64,000 bases of DNA from Gracilaria gracilis. Lineage: Eukaryota > Rhodophyta > Florideophyceae > Gracilariales > Gracilariaceae. Numbering within the stretch: the stretch's first letter is position 1; every line of letters starts with the position of its first letter. The notes under the pieces were generated by a model. That model had not been told where the DNA came from. It saw only the letters and a list, made by a program, of their open reading frames with translations, and did no database searches. The stretch covers positions 248,001-312,000 of the forward strand of contig JARGSG010000193.1 in NCBI GenBank assembly GCA_030374805.1, written 5' to 3'. A program made the position numbers and the translations under genes. Below, piece by piece: positions 9,717 through 18,028 of the stretch.

Positions 9717-12700
9717 TTGGACCCATTCACGTCTACTCAGACGGAAGCCTTTAACTCTCTCAAAGAGGCTGTAACCACGGCACCAGTATTGTCACTACCG
9801 AAACCGGGACTTTCATATACCGTGGACACGGACTCTAATGACTACCAGGTAGGCTGCGCCTTATTTCAAACCACCCCAGAGGGGGAACGCAAGCCAATTG
9901 GGTACTGGTCCCGTTCGTTGAACGTGCATGAGAAGAATTACTCCGTCTCGGAGAAAGAATGTCTTGCAGTAGTGTGGGCATTATGCACACTACGCCCCTA
10001 CCTCATGGGTGCTCATTTCACCGTTTACACGGATCACTCATCATTGAGATGGCTACTCTCCATATCGGAGCCTTCAGGCCGCTTAATGCGTTGGAGACTG
10101 CGTCTTGCAGAATTCGACTTCGACGTCACCCACAAGAAGGGCGCCAACAATACACAAGCCGACGCCCTTTCTCGCCTACCCACCACAGGGGAAGCGTTAG
10201 CCGTCGATGACGAGGAAATACCCTGCTTCGCAGTTGACGACTACACCGCAGGTGAACTGGAGGATATCGAAGAGGAATGGCCAGACGAACTGGATTTTGA
10301 CCAGGAACTGGATGACCTACTCGCTGTCAGCGAAAGTGCGAACCCCCTACCAGGGAACTTCGTACCCGTCACAACGGAGGAGATGGTTAGGGAACAATTC
10401 AGCGATCCCTACTGCACGAAGATTCGGGCGCAACTCAATGGAGGAGCTGATCTCCCCTTTCGGGTGAATGATATTGGATACCTCGTTCGCACGGTAACTG
10501 GAAACCCACAAATAGTGGTGCCACACGCCCTACAATCTCGGGTGTTACACTTATCACACTATGCCAAACTTAGTGGTCACGTCGGAGGACGGAAACTGTA
10601 CCTTACATTGCGAAGGAAATTCTACTGGCCAGCAATTGCTGTGGATTGCTACGCAACTGTGCGGTTCTGCCCCGAGTGTGCTCGGAATCGCGTCAAGCTT
10701 CGCCGCCATGCGACGAAGTTGAAGCTCTTCCCCGCAAGGGCGCCCCTGGAATTCGTAGCCATCGATATTTTGGGACCGTTCCTCGCTACTAAGCGGCGTA
10801 ACAAATTTTTACTCGTGATCACGGATCGTTTCCCGAAGCTCGTTCGTACCGTACCCTTACGGAGAATCACGTCATTGACGGTGGCGCAAGCATTCGTCAC
10901 CCATTGGGTATTCGTCTACGGTCCACCGGTGAATCTACTCTCCGACAACGGGAAACAGTTTGCCTCCCGGTTCTTCGGGGATGTATGCAGAATTCCGGAT
11001 GTCAAGAATCTCTTCACGACAACCTACCACCCCCAGTGTAATGGGCAGGCTGAACGGTTTAACCGAACGCTGTTAGCAGCACTCCGTTCATATGTAGCCG
11101 ATCACCCCACCACGTGGGACCTGTTCACCGATGCGCTGACATTCGCATACAACACTCAGGTACACCGTACTACGGGATTAACTCCATTTGAATTGGTTCT
11201 GTTTCGCACCCCACCGCCCGTGGCGCTCGAAGCACAGCCAAAGCTGGGTCAATTTCCTTCGACGAAGGGATACAGGGAAACCTGGAAGACATTGCTTACC
11301 AAGCTGGTCCCTGCAGCACAACGGTCAATGGCCCGGTCACAAGCCGCGTATAAGCGTGATTTCGATCAGCGAGCCCCTCGAAGACCACCCGCCCTTAAAG
11401 AAGGAGACTATGTGTTCATCCGTAAGGAGTATTGGAATCCAGGCAAGGAGAAACGCCACAAGCTCTCACCCGTCGCCGACGGTCCTTTCAAAACAATTGC
11501 TGTGGAATCCGACACTGTCGTAGTGGAGATGGGTCAGCAACACGAACGCATTTCCCGCGATCGCGTGGTTTTTGCACCCCCGCCCGCGGGAAACGACCCA
11601 TCAAGTGGACATTCTACCGCAAAAGCGGAAACGAACACTACGGACACACCGGACCCACCCCCGATCAACCGCCCTAGGGAGGTACCACACCCAAGTAGGG
11701 GACTCTCGGATTTGCCGATGTTATCGGACTCTACGCGCCCTGGCGCTTCGCTGTCTGAAGCCCCGCCGCCTGGCGTAATTATTTGCCGCCTTGGCGCGTT
11801 GACACCCACTCCCCATGTCGCTCCATCTAAGGAGGGGGAGGGACTCGTTGATCGTCATGCTTCCGCGCTGTCGCGTGAGGAACACCGTGTGGCACGGAAG
11901 AGAGACACCGCTAATGCGCAATCAAAGCTCTCTCGGGAGCCCGGCGTCTCGTCAAGGTCGCCGCGCATCAACGCAGAAGCGGAATCTTCACCAGACACTA
12001 CCGCCGTGCGGGACAGGACCGAAGAGACCCAGTCGTTACCGGCGAAGCCGTTGCCTACGCCGCATAGCGCGCCTGGATTGACTACGTCGCATAACGGAGT
12101 GGAAATACAGCCTAAGGCGCCGTTGAGCTCGCACGTCCAAGACGGAGAAGAGTCGTCGGAGACTAAGTCGCCCAACACGCCTGAAGCGGGCCCCACCGCG
12201 GACACGTCGCTAAATGCCCAGCAGGGAAGTGCCAACCGTAGGACACGGACTACACCTGTAAGGGAGATAAGCTCAGCGAGCGAACCACGTCGACAAACCG
12301 AGCTGACACCTCCCGTGCACACGGAGGCGGAACACGCCACGGCGCAGACCAATATAGGCCACCCGTTGACAACGTCACGTACTACCACGGCGAGGCCGGT
12401 TCAATCAAGGTTACCGTTGACGCGAGCGCGTTCGACGCCACACACAACTCCGTCGAAACGGTTGCTACCACGCAAACTTGCGGTACGCCCACCTGGGACT
12501 CCCGCGGGAGAAAGAACTCTACAAGAACAAGGAAACGGGAACACCGACACCGCGAGACGCGTGACCACCGACCCAAGTAGGGGACCACACCGCGAAGATA
12601 CAGTTCCACCAACCTTGTTGGACACACCTCGGTCTAACCGGAGCACCGATGCAGTGCCACACACGATGAAGCCGCCGGAGAGCTCTCCGAAGCAGGATGT

Positions 12701-12827
12701 CGTAGTCACACGGCAAGGCCGGGAAGTCTTCCGACAGGAGTTCGTAGTCGACCACATAGTGGAAAACTCATACCACCCGTTGGGAGTACATACAGTATCT
12801 CGTACGTTGGTACGGCTACGGACCTGA
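9717..12827 (+). pseudogene. pol: RNase H, integrase and long C-terminal linker
   Basis: This is the longest intact pol frame, about 1036 codons; its first codon is TTG, so it continues from RT and is not a separate gene. RNase H residues: YTVDTDSNDYQVGCALF, SEKECLAVVWAL and VYTDHSSLRWLL. Integrase: a zinc-binding HHCC region (LHLSHYAKLSGHVGG ... FCPECARN), then the core with Asp in VAIDILGPF, Asp in LLSDNGKQF and Glu in NGQAERFNRT (DD35E), and the GLTPFELVLF block. After the integrase C-terminal module (about 11400-11570) comes an unusual stretch of about 400 residues rich in Ser, Thr, Pro and Arg before the chromodomain. Integrase would insert element cDNA into chromosomes. The frame itself is intact, but the flanks are not. 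Confidence 0.93.
11828..11841 (+). other. Second internal copy of the polypurine-tract motif
   Basis: TAAGGAGGGGGAGG lies in the post-integrase linker and again shares AAGGAGGGGGA with the 3' tract. Confidence 0.45.
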
Positions 12828-12938
12828 GGCTGACTCGGATGAGCCAATCGAGCATCTTCCACGATCGAAAGTGGTGCAGTACCATCGGCGTATTCTAACG
12901 GGTCTCCCGGCGACAATTGTCAACGCCCAAGTGGGATA
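12700..12938 (+). pseudogene. pol C-terminus: chromodomain split by a frameshift
   Basis: The main frame carries the start of a chromodomain (EFVVDHIVEN, about 12740-12770) and then reads out of register to a stop at 12827. The next frame, from about 12785, encodes YLVRWYGYGPEADSDEPIEH and ends at TAA 12936-12938 after VVQYHRRI. The V-x-x-I-V start, the YLVRW-GYG strand and the EPIEHL helix are chromodomain features. Such domains at the integrase C-terminus mark chromoviruses and direct insertion to heterochromatin. A single indel around 12770-12785 explains the split. Confidence 0.72.
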
Positions 12939-13113
12939 ACACGCCCCGAAGGGGAAGAAGCTAGCTCACCAAGAAGGAAGTTGAGAAGTGGGAGAAGACG
13001 AAGCTGGCACTTGGAAAAGGAAAAATATAAGTCATAGACGAAAGTAGGTTTAATGGCCATCGAGGCTATATCCTACAACAACACCGCATAGCGGGAATCA
13101 GGTGGAAGATGGA

Positions 13114-14973
13114 CTAAGCCCCCGACCCTTGGTTGGAGGGGCCCGGCGCGCCCTCACCAGTACCCCCACTGCTGGGATTGGATCCGCCAGTAAGGCGTGC
13201 AGCCAACGCGTCCCGCATTGCGGCGACGTCCCCGCTCACGACAGTGGCGGAAAGCCCAACTTCTCGGAGGAACTGAGCGATCACAGCCGCCTCACCGGTT
13301 CCACCCCCAGAGGGGAGGACGGCAGGCACCTCGATCACCTCTGGTTCGTCCGGAAGGGAAGCCACCACTGCACCTACCGACGAAGGTTCGGGCGCCGGTG
13401 GATTCACCGGCTCAGCCGTCGCCATTCCCGGCGCTGCCGTTTCATTGGAGGTCGGCTCAACCGCGTTGGCGGAAGGAACCTCTTCGACTACGTCGTCATC
13501 ATACCCCATCTCGGGTTCGTCGTCCATAATTTGGTCGTCATCACCGCCGTAGGCGTGGTAAAAATCGTCAGCATCGACGAAGCCAACGGGATGCCCGTAA
13601 GGGATATACCTCGGAGCCATCCGGAGAGCTGCCGCTTCAGCTGCGGTGATCTCTTGCACCTCCCAGGGATTGAAAAAGATGAAGTCTCCCGCCAATGGCG
13701 TGCGTCGTCCCGGAGACCGGTCGAAACCGCCGTCCTCGTGACCGCGGCCGCTCTGAGCGAAGGGCACGCTAGCCCAATCAACTCGGTCGACTACGTCGAG
13801 GAGTCCACGAACTTCTTCGGCATTGTTTTCACCTCCCAGAGGGACCCGCAACGAGATTTCTCGGATGCACGCACGAAGGCGAGGCGGGACATACCACAGT
13901 CGGGACTGGTCATATACTTCCCATAGGAGGTAAGCCGCGGTGCGGATAGCCCACTCGGTGAGCACCACGGACCACAGTCCGGAATACGGATCCTCGATGA
14001 GGCAGGAGCCAAGATAGGAGAGGACCGGGGGCAACTCCACGTAGCACCCGCGACACACCTCCACCGAGGACCACCAAGTGGGAATGGGAACATAACGGCC
14101 CAGCCGGTGATTGTGCCAGATTCGATTGATCTCCGTGTTTTGATACGGGACGAGAAACCCGAAACGGGAACGCGCACGGCGCTCATCGCGGATGAAGTTC
14201 TGTAACCACCGCGAACGGGACTCCCGGCGAAGATACCTGAACTCCGCCCGTATGATGGGATGAATCCAACACACCGCCTCCTGGCGTACACTAGGACGTC
14301 CTCTCCAGGAGTAAGTCTCAACCACCGCCAAGCGGGTGCAGTACGAAATCTCGCCTTGAGTACGGTATAACCAGAGATCAAAGCTGATGGAATCAGGAAT
14401 TGGGAACTCGAAGTTCGCCCGGCTCTGCCGCGCATAGCCCAAGCGAACCAATGCCGCCTGAGCGGAAGCCAGCGACTCGCCGGAACGCCGCACGATTGCA
14501 TGAGGAGGAACGGCAACCCGTCGACGCCAATCCCACGAAGTGGTGACTAACGCCGGAAGATCCCCGGGAAGGCGATCAGTACCGTCCGCATAGGATGCGA
14601 TGAGCTCCTCGTTGAAAACGGCTGTAGCATGAAACCACGGAGCAGTCCGGAAAAGATGCGCGTGAACGCGAGGGTTCAGCCCGACGAGCTCATCGTAGGA
14701 AGGCCACGGCACTTCCTGCATGACGTGACCATGGGGCTGCTGCCCCGGAGGGAGAATGTGCCCGCCACTGGCGTTGAGTCCTGGGACGCCCCAGAAGCAT
14801 TGCCGCTTTGCGGAAGAGGCACGGAACGAAATCCGGAGAAGTATCCCGAGTTCGGAGGTTGACCGCTCATCGCGCGAGGCACTCGAGGAACGGGAAGGTT
14901 GGTAGTACGACCGCGAGAGCGAGTTGAAGACTGTGGTGAACAGGGTTGATCGTCGCTGGAGCGAGGTTTGCAC
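13114..14973 (-). CDS. Long antisense open frame inside the gypsy element, unknown protein
   Basis: This frame of 619 codons runs opposite to gag-pol, between pol and the 3' LTR. It opens at a GTG (14973); its first ATG is at 14721, giving about 535 residues. Another minus frame from ATG 15071 (MAGRTPNRGHK...) to 14676 overlaps it and looks like a natural Ser/Pro/Arg-rich N-terminus, so the ancestral protein may have begun at 15071 with one later indel (or a -1 shift) near 14750-14800. The centre (about residues 90-420) is rich in Trp, Tyr and Arg and looks folded (for example WLYRTQGEISYCTRL). The C-terminus has an acidic DDD/EE tract (about 480-510) and ends in Gly/Pro/Ser-rich sequence. 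No family was recognised. Its low disruption is no worse than gag's, so it probably coded for protein when the element was active. Confidence 0.6.
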   Translation of the reverse strand: MQTSLQRRSTLFTTVFNSLSRSYYQPSRSSSASRDERSTSELGILLRISFRASSAKRQCFWGVPGLNASGGHILPPGQQPHGHVMQEVPWPSYDELVGLNPRVHAHLFRTAPWFHATAVFNEELIASYADGTDRLPGDLPALVTTSWDWRRRVAVPPHAIVRRSGESLASAQAALVRLGYARQSRANFEFPIPDSISFDLWLYRTQGEISYCTRLAVVETYSWRGRPSVRQEAVCWIHPIIRAEFRYLRRESRSRWLQNFIRDERRARSRFGFLVPYQNTEINRIWHNHRLGRYVPIPTWWSSVEVCRGCYVELPPVLSYLGSCLIEDPYSGLWSVVLTEWAIRTAAYLLWEVYDQSRLWYVPPRLRACIREISLRVPLGGENNAEEVRGLLDVVDRVDWASVPFAQSGRGHEDGGFDRSPGRRTPLAGDFIFFNPWEVQEITAAEAAALRMAPRYIPYGHPVGFVDADDFYHAYGGDDDQIMDDEPEMGYDDDVVEEVPSANAVEPTSNETAAPGMATAEPVNPPAPEPSSVGAVVASLPDEPEVIEVPAVLPSGGGTGEAAVIAQFLREVGLSATVVSGDVAAMRDALAARLTGGSNPSSGGTGEGAPGPSNQGSGA

Positions 14974-15093
14974 TTTGGAGTGGTAGTGACTTGGTCTTCG
15001 CGAGGCGAGATGGAATCCGAAGACTTCGGGGATGCGCTTTTATGCCCACGGTTGGGAGTTCGACCCGCCATCGCGACGGCGTGGCTCACTCTT

Positions 15094-15106
15094 AAGGAGG
15101 GGGATA
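15094..15106 (+). other. Polypurine tract of the gypsy element
   Basis: AAGGAGGGGGATA lies directly before the TG of the 3' LTR, the position of the plus-strand primer. Confidence 0.85.
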
Positions 15107-15955
15107 TGAAGGACAACACTCCTTGGAGGCGATTTGAGGTACTTAGTTAATTTCCGCATCATGCGTTAGTAGATATATATGAGCTACACCGCTATTAGCG
15201 TGTCGCCTCGCTGAGGTAGTTTCCACACATGTACACGTGGATTGCACGGCTCGAGGCGCCGCTTAGCGGGTGTGAATAGCACACGTGTAACACGAACATG
15301 CCAGAGGCAGTGCACCCAGCATTGCTGTATTTACTTAGATATTTTATAGATTATTTCCCCGGCGCACCCACTGTCAGTGGTGCGCCGAGCTCAGTACTTA
15401 GAGGGTTGAGCATCGCTCCCCCAAGTAAATTGCCCCTTGCTAAGCAAGGGCTTCTGGCTCTAACTATCACGCCTTCGCGGACTGTTCACCTCCAAGTGGA
15501 GTGACGACCGCGTTGTTCACGTATAGTTACCCACCCTTGTGGCGCTCAGAGTATAACCACTATTTGTGTGTCTCGTTCCGACCTATTGTCGTATACTCGC
15601 CCCTGTATTGGGTTTGCTTTACTCTCTCTTTTTCCCCCACTCTGGTGGTTTGCTTTCTCCCCTTTTTGGGTTTGCCTTTTTGCCCTGTTTGCAGTGGCCC
15701 GTTTCCGACATCTTGTCGTTGCCGTGCTACTCTCTTTTGAGTACTCATCTCGTGACCGTGTGAACACGTGGATCTCTACCGACTACTAACCAGCCTCACG
15801 CTCCGACGCTTGTCGTGGTGGTTTGACCTCGGATTTACACCCGGCTTAGCTGTGTCATTCCCGGAGTGCTTCGTTCGCTGTACTGCCCTGTCGAGGGCAG
15901 GATTCCGAACGTCTTCGTGAGCTTGCGCTTTTCCCGCCAAAGGCGTTGCTCCACA
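15107..15955 (+). repeat. 3' LTR of the gypsy element (849 bp)
   Basis: This is the second LTR copy. It is 11 bp longer than the 5' copy because of AT-rich sequence near 15330-15355. It is preceded directly by the polypurine tract and followed by the target duplication CATTG. Confidence 0.95.
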
Positions 15956-15960
15956 CATTG

Positions 15961-16659
15961 TCCTGCTGAAAAATTCAATTACTACCATGATGCGTGTTGG
16001 CCCATGGTTCCATATGCGGCTGTAGCATATGTATATAGGTCTAAGAGTTCACAGTTCCATCAATAAACATCAACTGTTCTTTACCATAGTATGAAAAATA
16101 ACTCCATAACATGATACAAACTCCTCAATGTTCACGTTTTGAAGAAATTTGTTCATCATGACGTACGTCATGCCAGTAAAAGCCCCAGCCATCCGGATTA
16201 TCTCCATTGAATTTTTTTCATCACTCCAAATCACCATTTGCCACTCATCTTCGTAGAAACGAATGTGATACATCGCCCATTCAAGACACTGTTCACAATG
16301 ATGTTTGGTTATCAAAGCTGTTACTTTTTTCTTCTTATAATCAAAAATTTTGAGACGGTGTACTTGAAGATTGAAATTTGAAACAGATATGTCTAAATCC
16401 AAATTTTTTTAAGCTAAAGTTTGGAGCATGAAAATTAAAAAAAGGGTTTCTTTATACGGCATTTAGTTAGGGTTGATGATTTTTGAGGTCTGCCAGAGCG
16501 TTTTTTGGCTATGCCTCGTGTTTGAGGCCTTAAAACGGTATATATTGCTGACTTTGATCGTTTCAGTTGGTTCGCAATAAATCAAAAAGACTTACCAGCA
16601 GTCTGATAGGCCTTTATAGCTGTAACTAGTTCAGTCGTAATATGTTTGCCGCGGGGCAT
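15961..16659 (-). pseudogene. Tc1-type transposase, N-terminal part
   Basis: Reading the minus strand from ATG at 16659 gives a basic start (MPRGKHITTELV) and helix-turn-helix-like residues (IANQLKRSKSAIY), followed by RSGRP, the GRPR-like linker of Tc1 transposases. The first catalytic Asp is in VIWSDEKNS (about 16220). The frame is broken by a TGA at 16582-16584, a TAA and frameshift around 16405-16450, a frameshift near 16075-16090 and further stops up to the insertion point. Together with 4236-4539 it spans about 334 codons, the usual length for the family. The gypsy element entered at the codons of QQDNA, around the second catalytic Asp. The split and the stops mean the transposase is dead. 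Confidence 0.82.
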
Positions 16660-16784
16660 TTTGTAGTGGTTGGTTTGAAAGATAAGAAGGCTAGATACAA
16701 TAAAGAAGAGTTACTGGTTTCTTGGTGCACTATAGATTGCTTTGAATAAAGTGTTGTTGACATTTGCGCGCCATAATTTGAATC

Positions 16785-16982
16785 GTTTGTATACTTTTGC
16801 TGTCAGTTCAAATGGCACTTTATTTTTTAATAAAGAAACAAACACAGTCTTTACAGTAGTGATGGGGCCAATTGGGGTGGTTGTTTATGTCATATAAAGG
16901 ATCTAAAGGATAACTACAACAGGCGCTTTTATCTGCAGTTATGTCCGTATAACCCCTGTTCGTATACTTATGACGCGGACTG
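16785..16982. repeat. Right IR of the Tc1-type element, inner and outer direct repeats
   Basis: On the plus strand the inner motif reads GTTTGTATACTTTT (16785-16798) and the outer GTTCGTATACTTAT (16958-16971), which are the reverse complements of the left-end motif with one or two changes. The edge GGACTG (16977-16982) is followed by TA. Confidence 0.82.
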
Positions 16983-17557
16983 TAATACTGGTTTCCAGTC
17001 TCCAAGAAGTCTTACAAAGAATAATGTGGCCTACTTTATTTGCGGTTACTGGGTGTACCTTTCTTTTGGTCGACGCGTACAACCCCTTGAGAAGAACCGT
17101 CACGTAACCTTGAAATCTTTTGGAAAGGCTACCAGGGCTACTGCAGCTCCCACGTACATTACAGTAGCTCGGATGCGAATGTCTCGCTCTAAGTGGCTAG
17201 CTAGGCGACCCTCTCTCTGGCATTATTCTGGCTGCTTTGCATAAGTATACTCCTTGCTCAAATAGTGCTAGCTCACGGTCTTCCTGACACATCAAGGCAA
17301 AGAGTTACGTTTACAAAAGGCCCTTGAGAGCATGAAATGGATAAGTTATCAGAGATGATGGTTTGTCAATGAGCCTTGCAAACCAGAACGATATCTACGC
17401 CTCTGCAGCAACGTCAATTTACGTATTGAATTCGTTTCCACAGTACAACTAAATTCGCATCAATTCCCCGCTCCCCCGCCCCCCCCTCTCAACTATTGTT
17501 GACAGTTCTACTCGTTGCTTGATATCAGTCTCGTATTCAAGAGATACAAGACCTTTC
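16983..17557. other. Gene-free stretch right of the Tc1 element
   Basis: The host sequence resumes after the right TA. Only short frames without start context or protein-like composition were found. A C-rich run lies near 17468-17488. Confidence 0.5.
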
Positions 17558-18028
17558 TCAAAGAGGTCCATCCAATTCAGATCGTTCGATGCCATACGAA
17601 AACACGTCTGAGTCTATTTTCTCCAGTTCTTCGAACATATACAATTCCTCACTCTCACCGAAATGTTTGCGAATGCTATTTATCTGTACTATGACCCGAC
17701 GTATCGCCGCTTTTACATTCTCGCACCTGACATTGAGATGCTCCTCCGGAACACCTGAAATCGCAACTATCGCCATTCCAAATGCGGAAAGGGCGGGTAC
17801 CATGTGCCGACTATGAAATTTAGGCATCGTTGCTGCTTCCCACACCGCCAAATGTTCATGATACGACTCACGTTTCAACTCTAATTCGTTTACCCTTTTC
17901 TTCAGTAATCTTAGCCTGGCCCCTGCAGCAGATGTAGAGCTGACTGATTCTTCTGGGATGGGTTCAAACCGATCGAATAAGTCTTCATAGTACCCGACGC
18001 TCTCACAAAGCAGAGTTTGATGTGCCAT
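17558..18028 (-). CDS. Hypothetical 156-aa protein with coiled coil
   Basis: A clean frame starts at ATG 18028 (MAHQTLLCESVG) and encodes 156 residues without introns. Residues about 35-60 (GARLRLLKKRVNELELKRES) have heptad-like Leu spacing and charge typical of a short coiled coil. A moderately hydrophobic stretch follows (VPALSAFGMAIVAISGV, about 77-93) and then helical, charged sequence (NVKAAIRRVIVQINSIRKHF). No signal peptide is evident. A TATA-like element (CATATATATT on the minus strand, about 18152-18162) sits about 125 bp before the ATG. The family is not recognised. Composition and start context favour a real gene, but nothing independent supports it here. Confidence 0.5.
   Translation of the reverse strand: MAHQTLLCESVGYYEDLFDRFEPIPEESVSSTSAAGARLRLLKKRVNELELKRESYHEHLAVWEAATMPKFHSRHMVPALSAFGMAIVAISGVPEEHLNVRCENVKAAIRRVIVQINSIRKHFGESEELYMFEELEKIDSDVFSYGIERSELDGPL

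Larger units (their letters stand above)
4540..15955 (+). mobile_element. Ty3/gypsy (chromovirus-like) LTR retrotransposon, full length but degenerate
   Basis: Two LTRs (4540-5377 and 15107-15955) start with TGAAGG and end with CCACA, and the element is flanked by a 5-bp target duplication CATTG (4535-4539 and 15956-15960). Internal order is gag, protease, RT, RNase H, integrase, chromodomain, which defines Ty3/gypsy. A polypurine tract AAGGAGGGGGA abuts the 3' LTR. No TGG follows the 5' LTR, so a standard tRNA primer site is not visible. By eye the LTRs differ at about 18-20 positions plus one 11-bp indel, about 2%. Coding regions carry several stops and frameshifts. A large antisense frame lies between pol and the 3' LTR. 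Confidence 0.95.
3997..16982 (-). mobile_element. Tc1/mariner-type transposon with IR/DR ends, split by a gypsy insertion
   Basis: The ends match as inverted repeats: after a flanking TA (3995-3996), CAGTCC and then AAAAGTATACGAAC on the left; on the right the reverse complement reads CAGTCC then ATAAGTATACGAAC, next to TA at 16983-16984. Each end holds a second, inner copy of the 14-bp motif about 175 bp further in (4182-4196; 16785-16800). Two direct repeats inside each inverted terminal region is the IR/DR layout known from Sleeping Beauty-like Tc1 elements, where each repeat binds transposase. Without the gypsy insertion the element would be about 1.56 kb, a normal Tc1 size, with one transposase on the minus strand. 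Confidence 0.85.

Noticed and set aside
11855..12388. A 177-codon minus frame under the integrase linker
   Set aside because: It is a shadow of the low-complexity pol linker, which is on the established coding strand.
13102..13926. A 274-codon plus-strand frame under the antisense gene
   Set aside because: It mirrors the better-composed minus-strand frame and has an unnatural Arg/His-rich composition.
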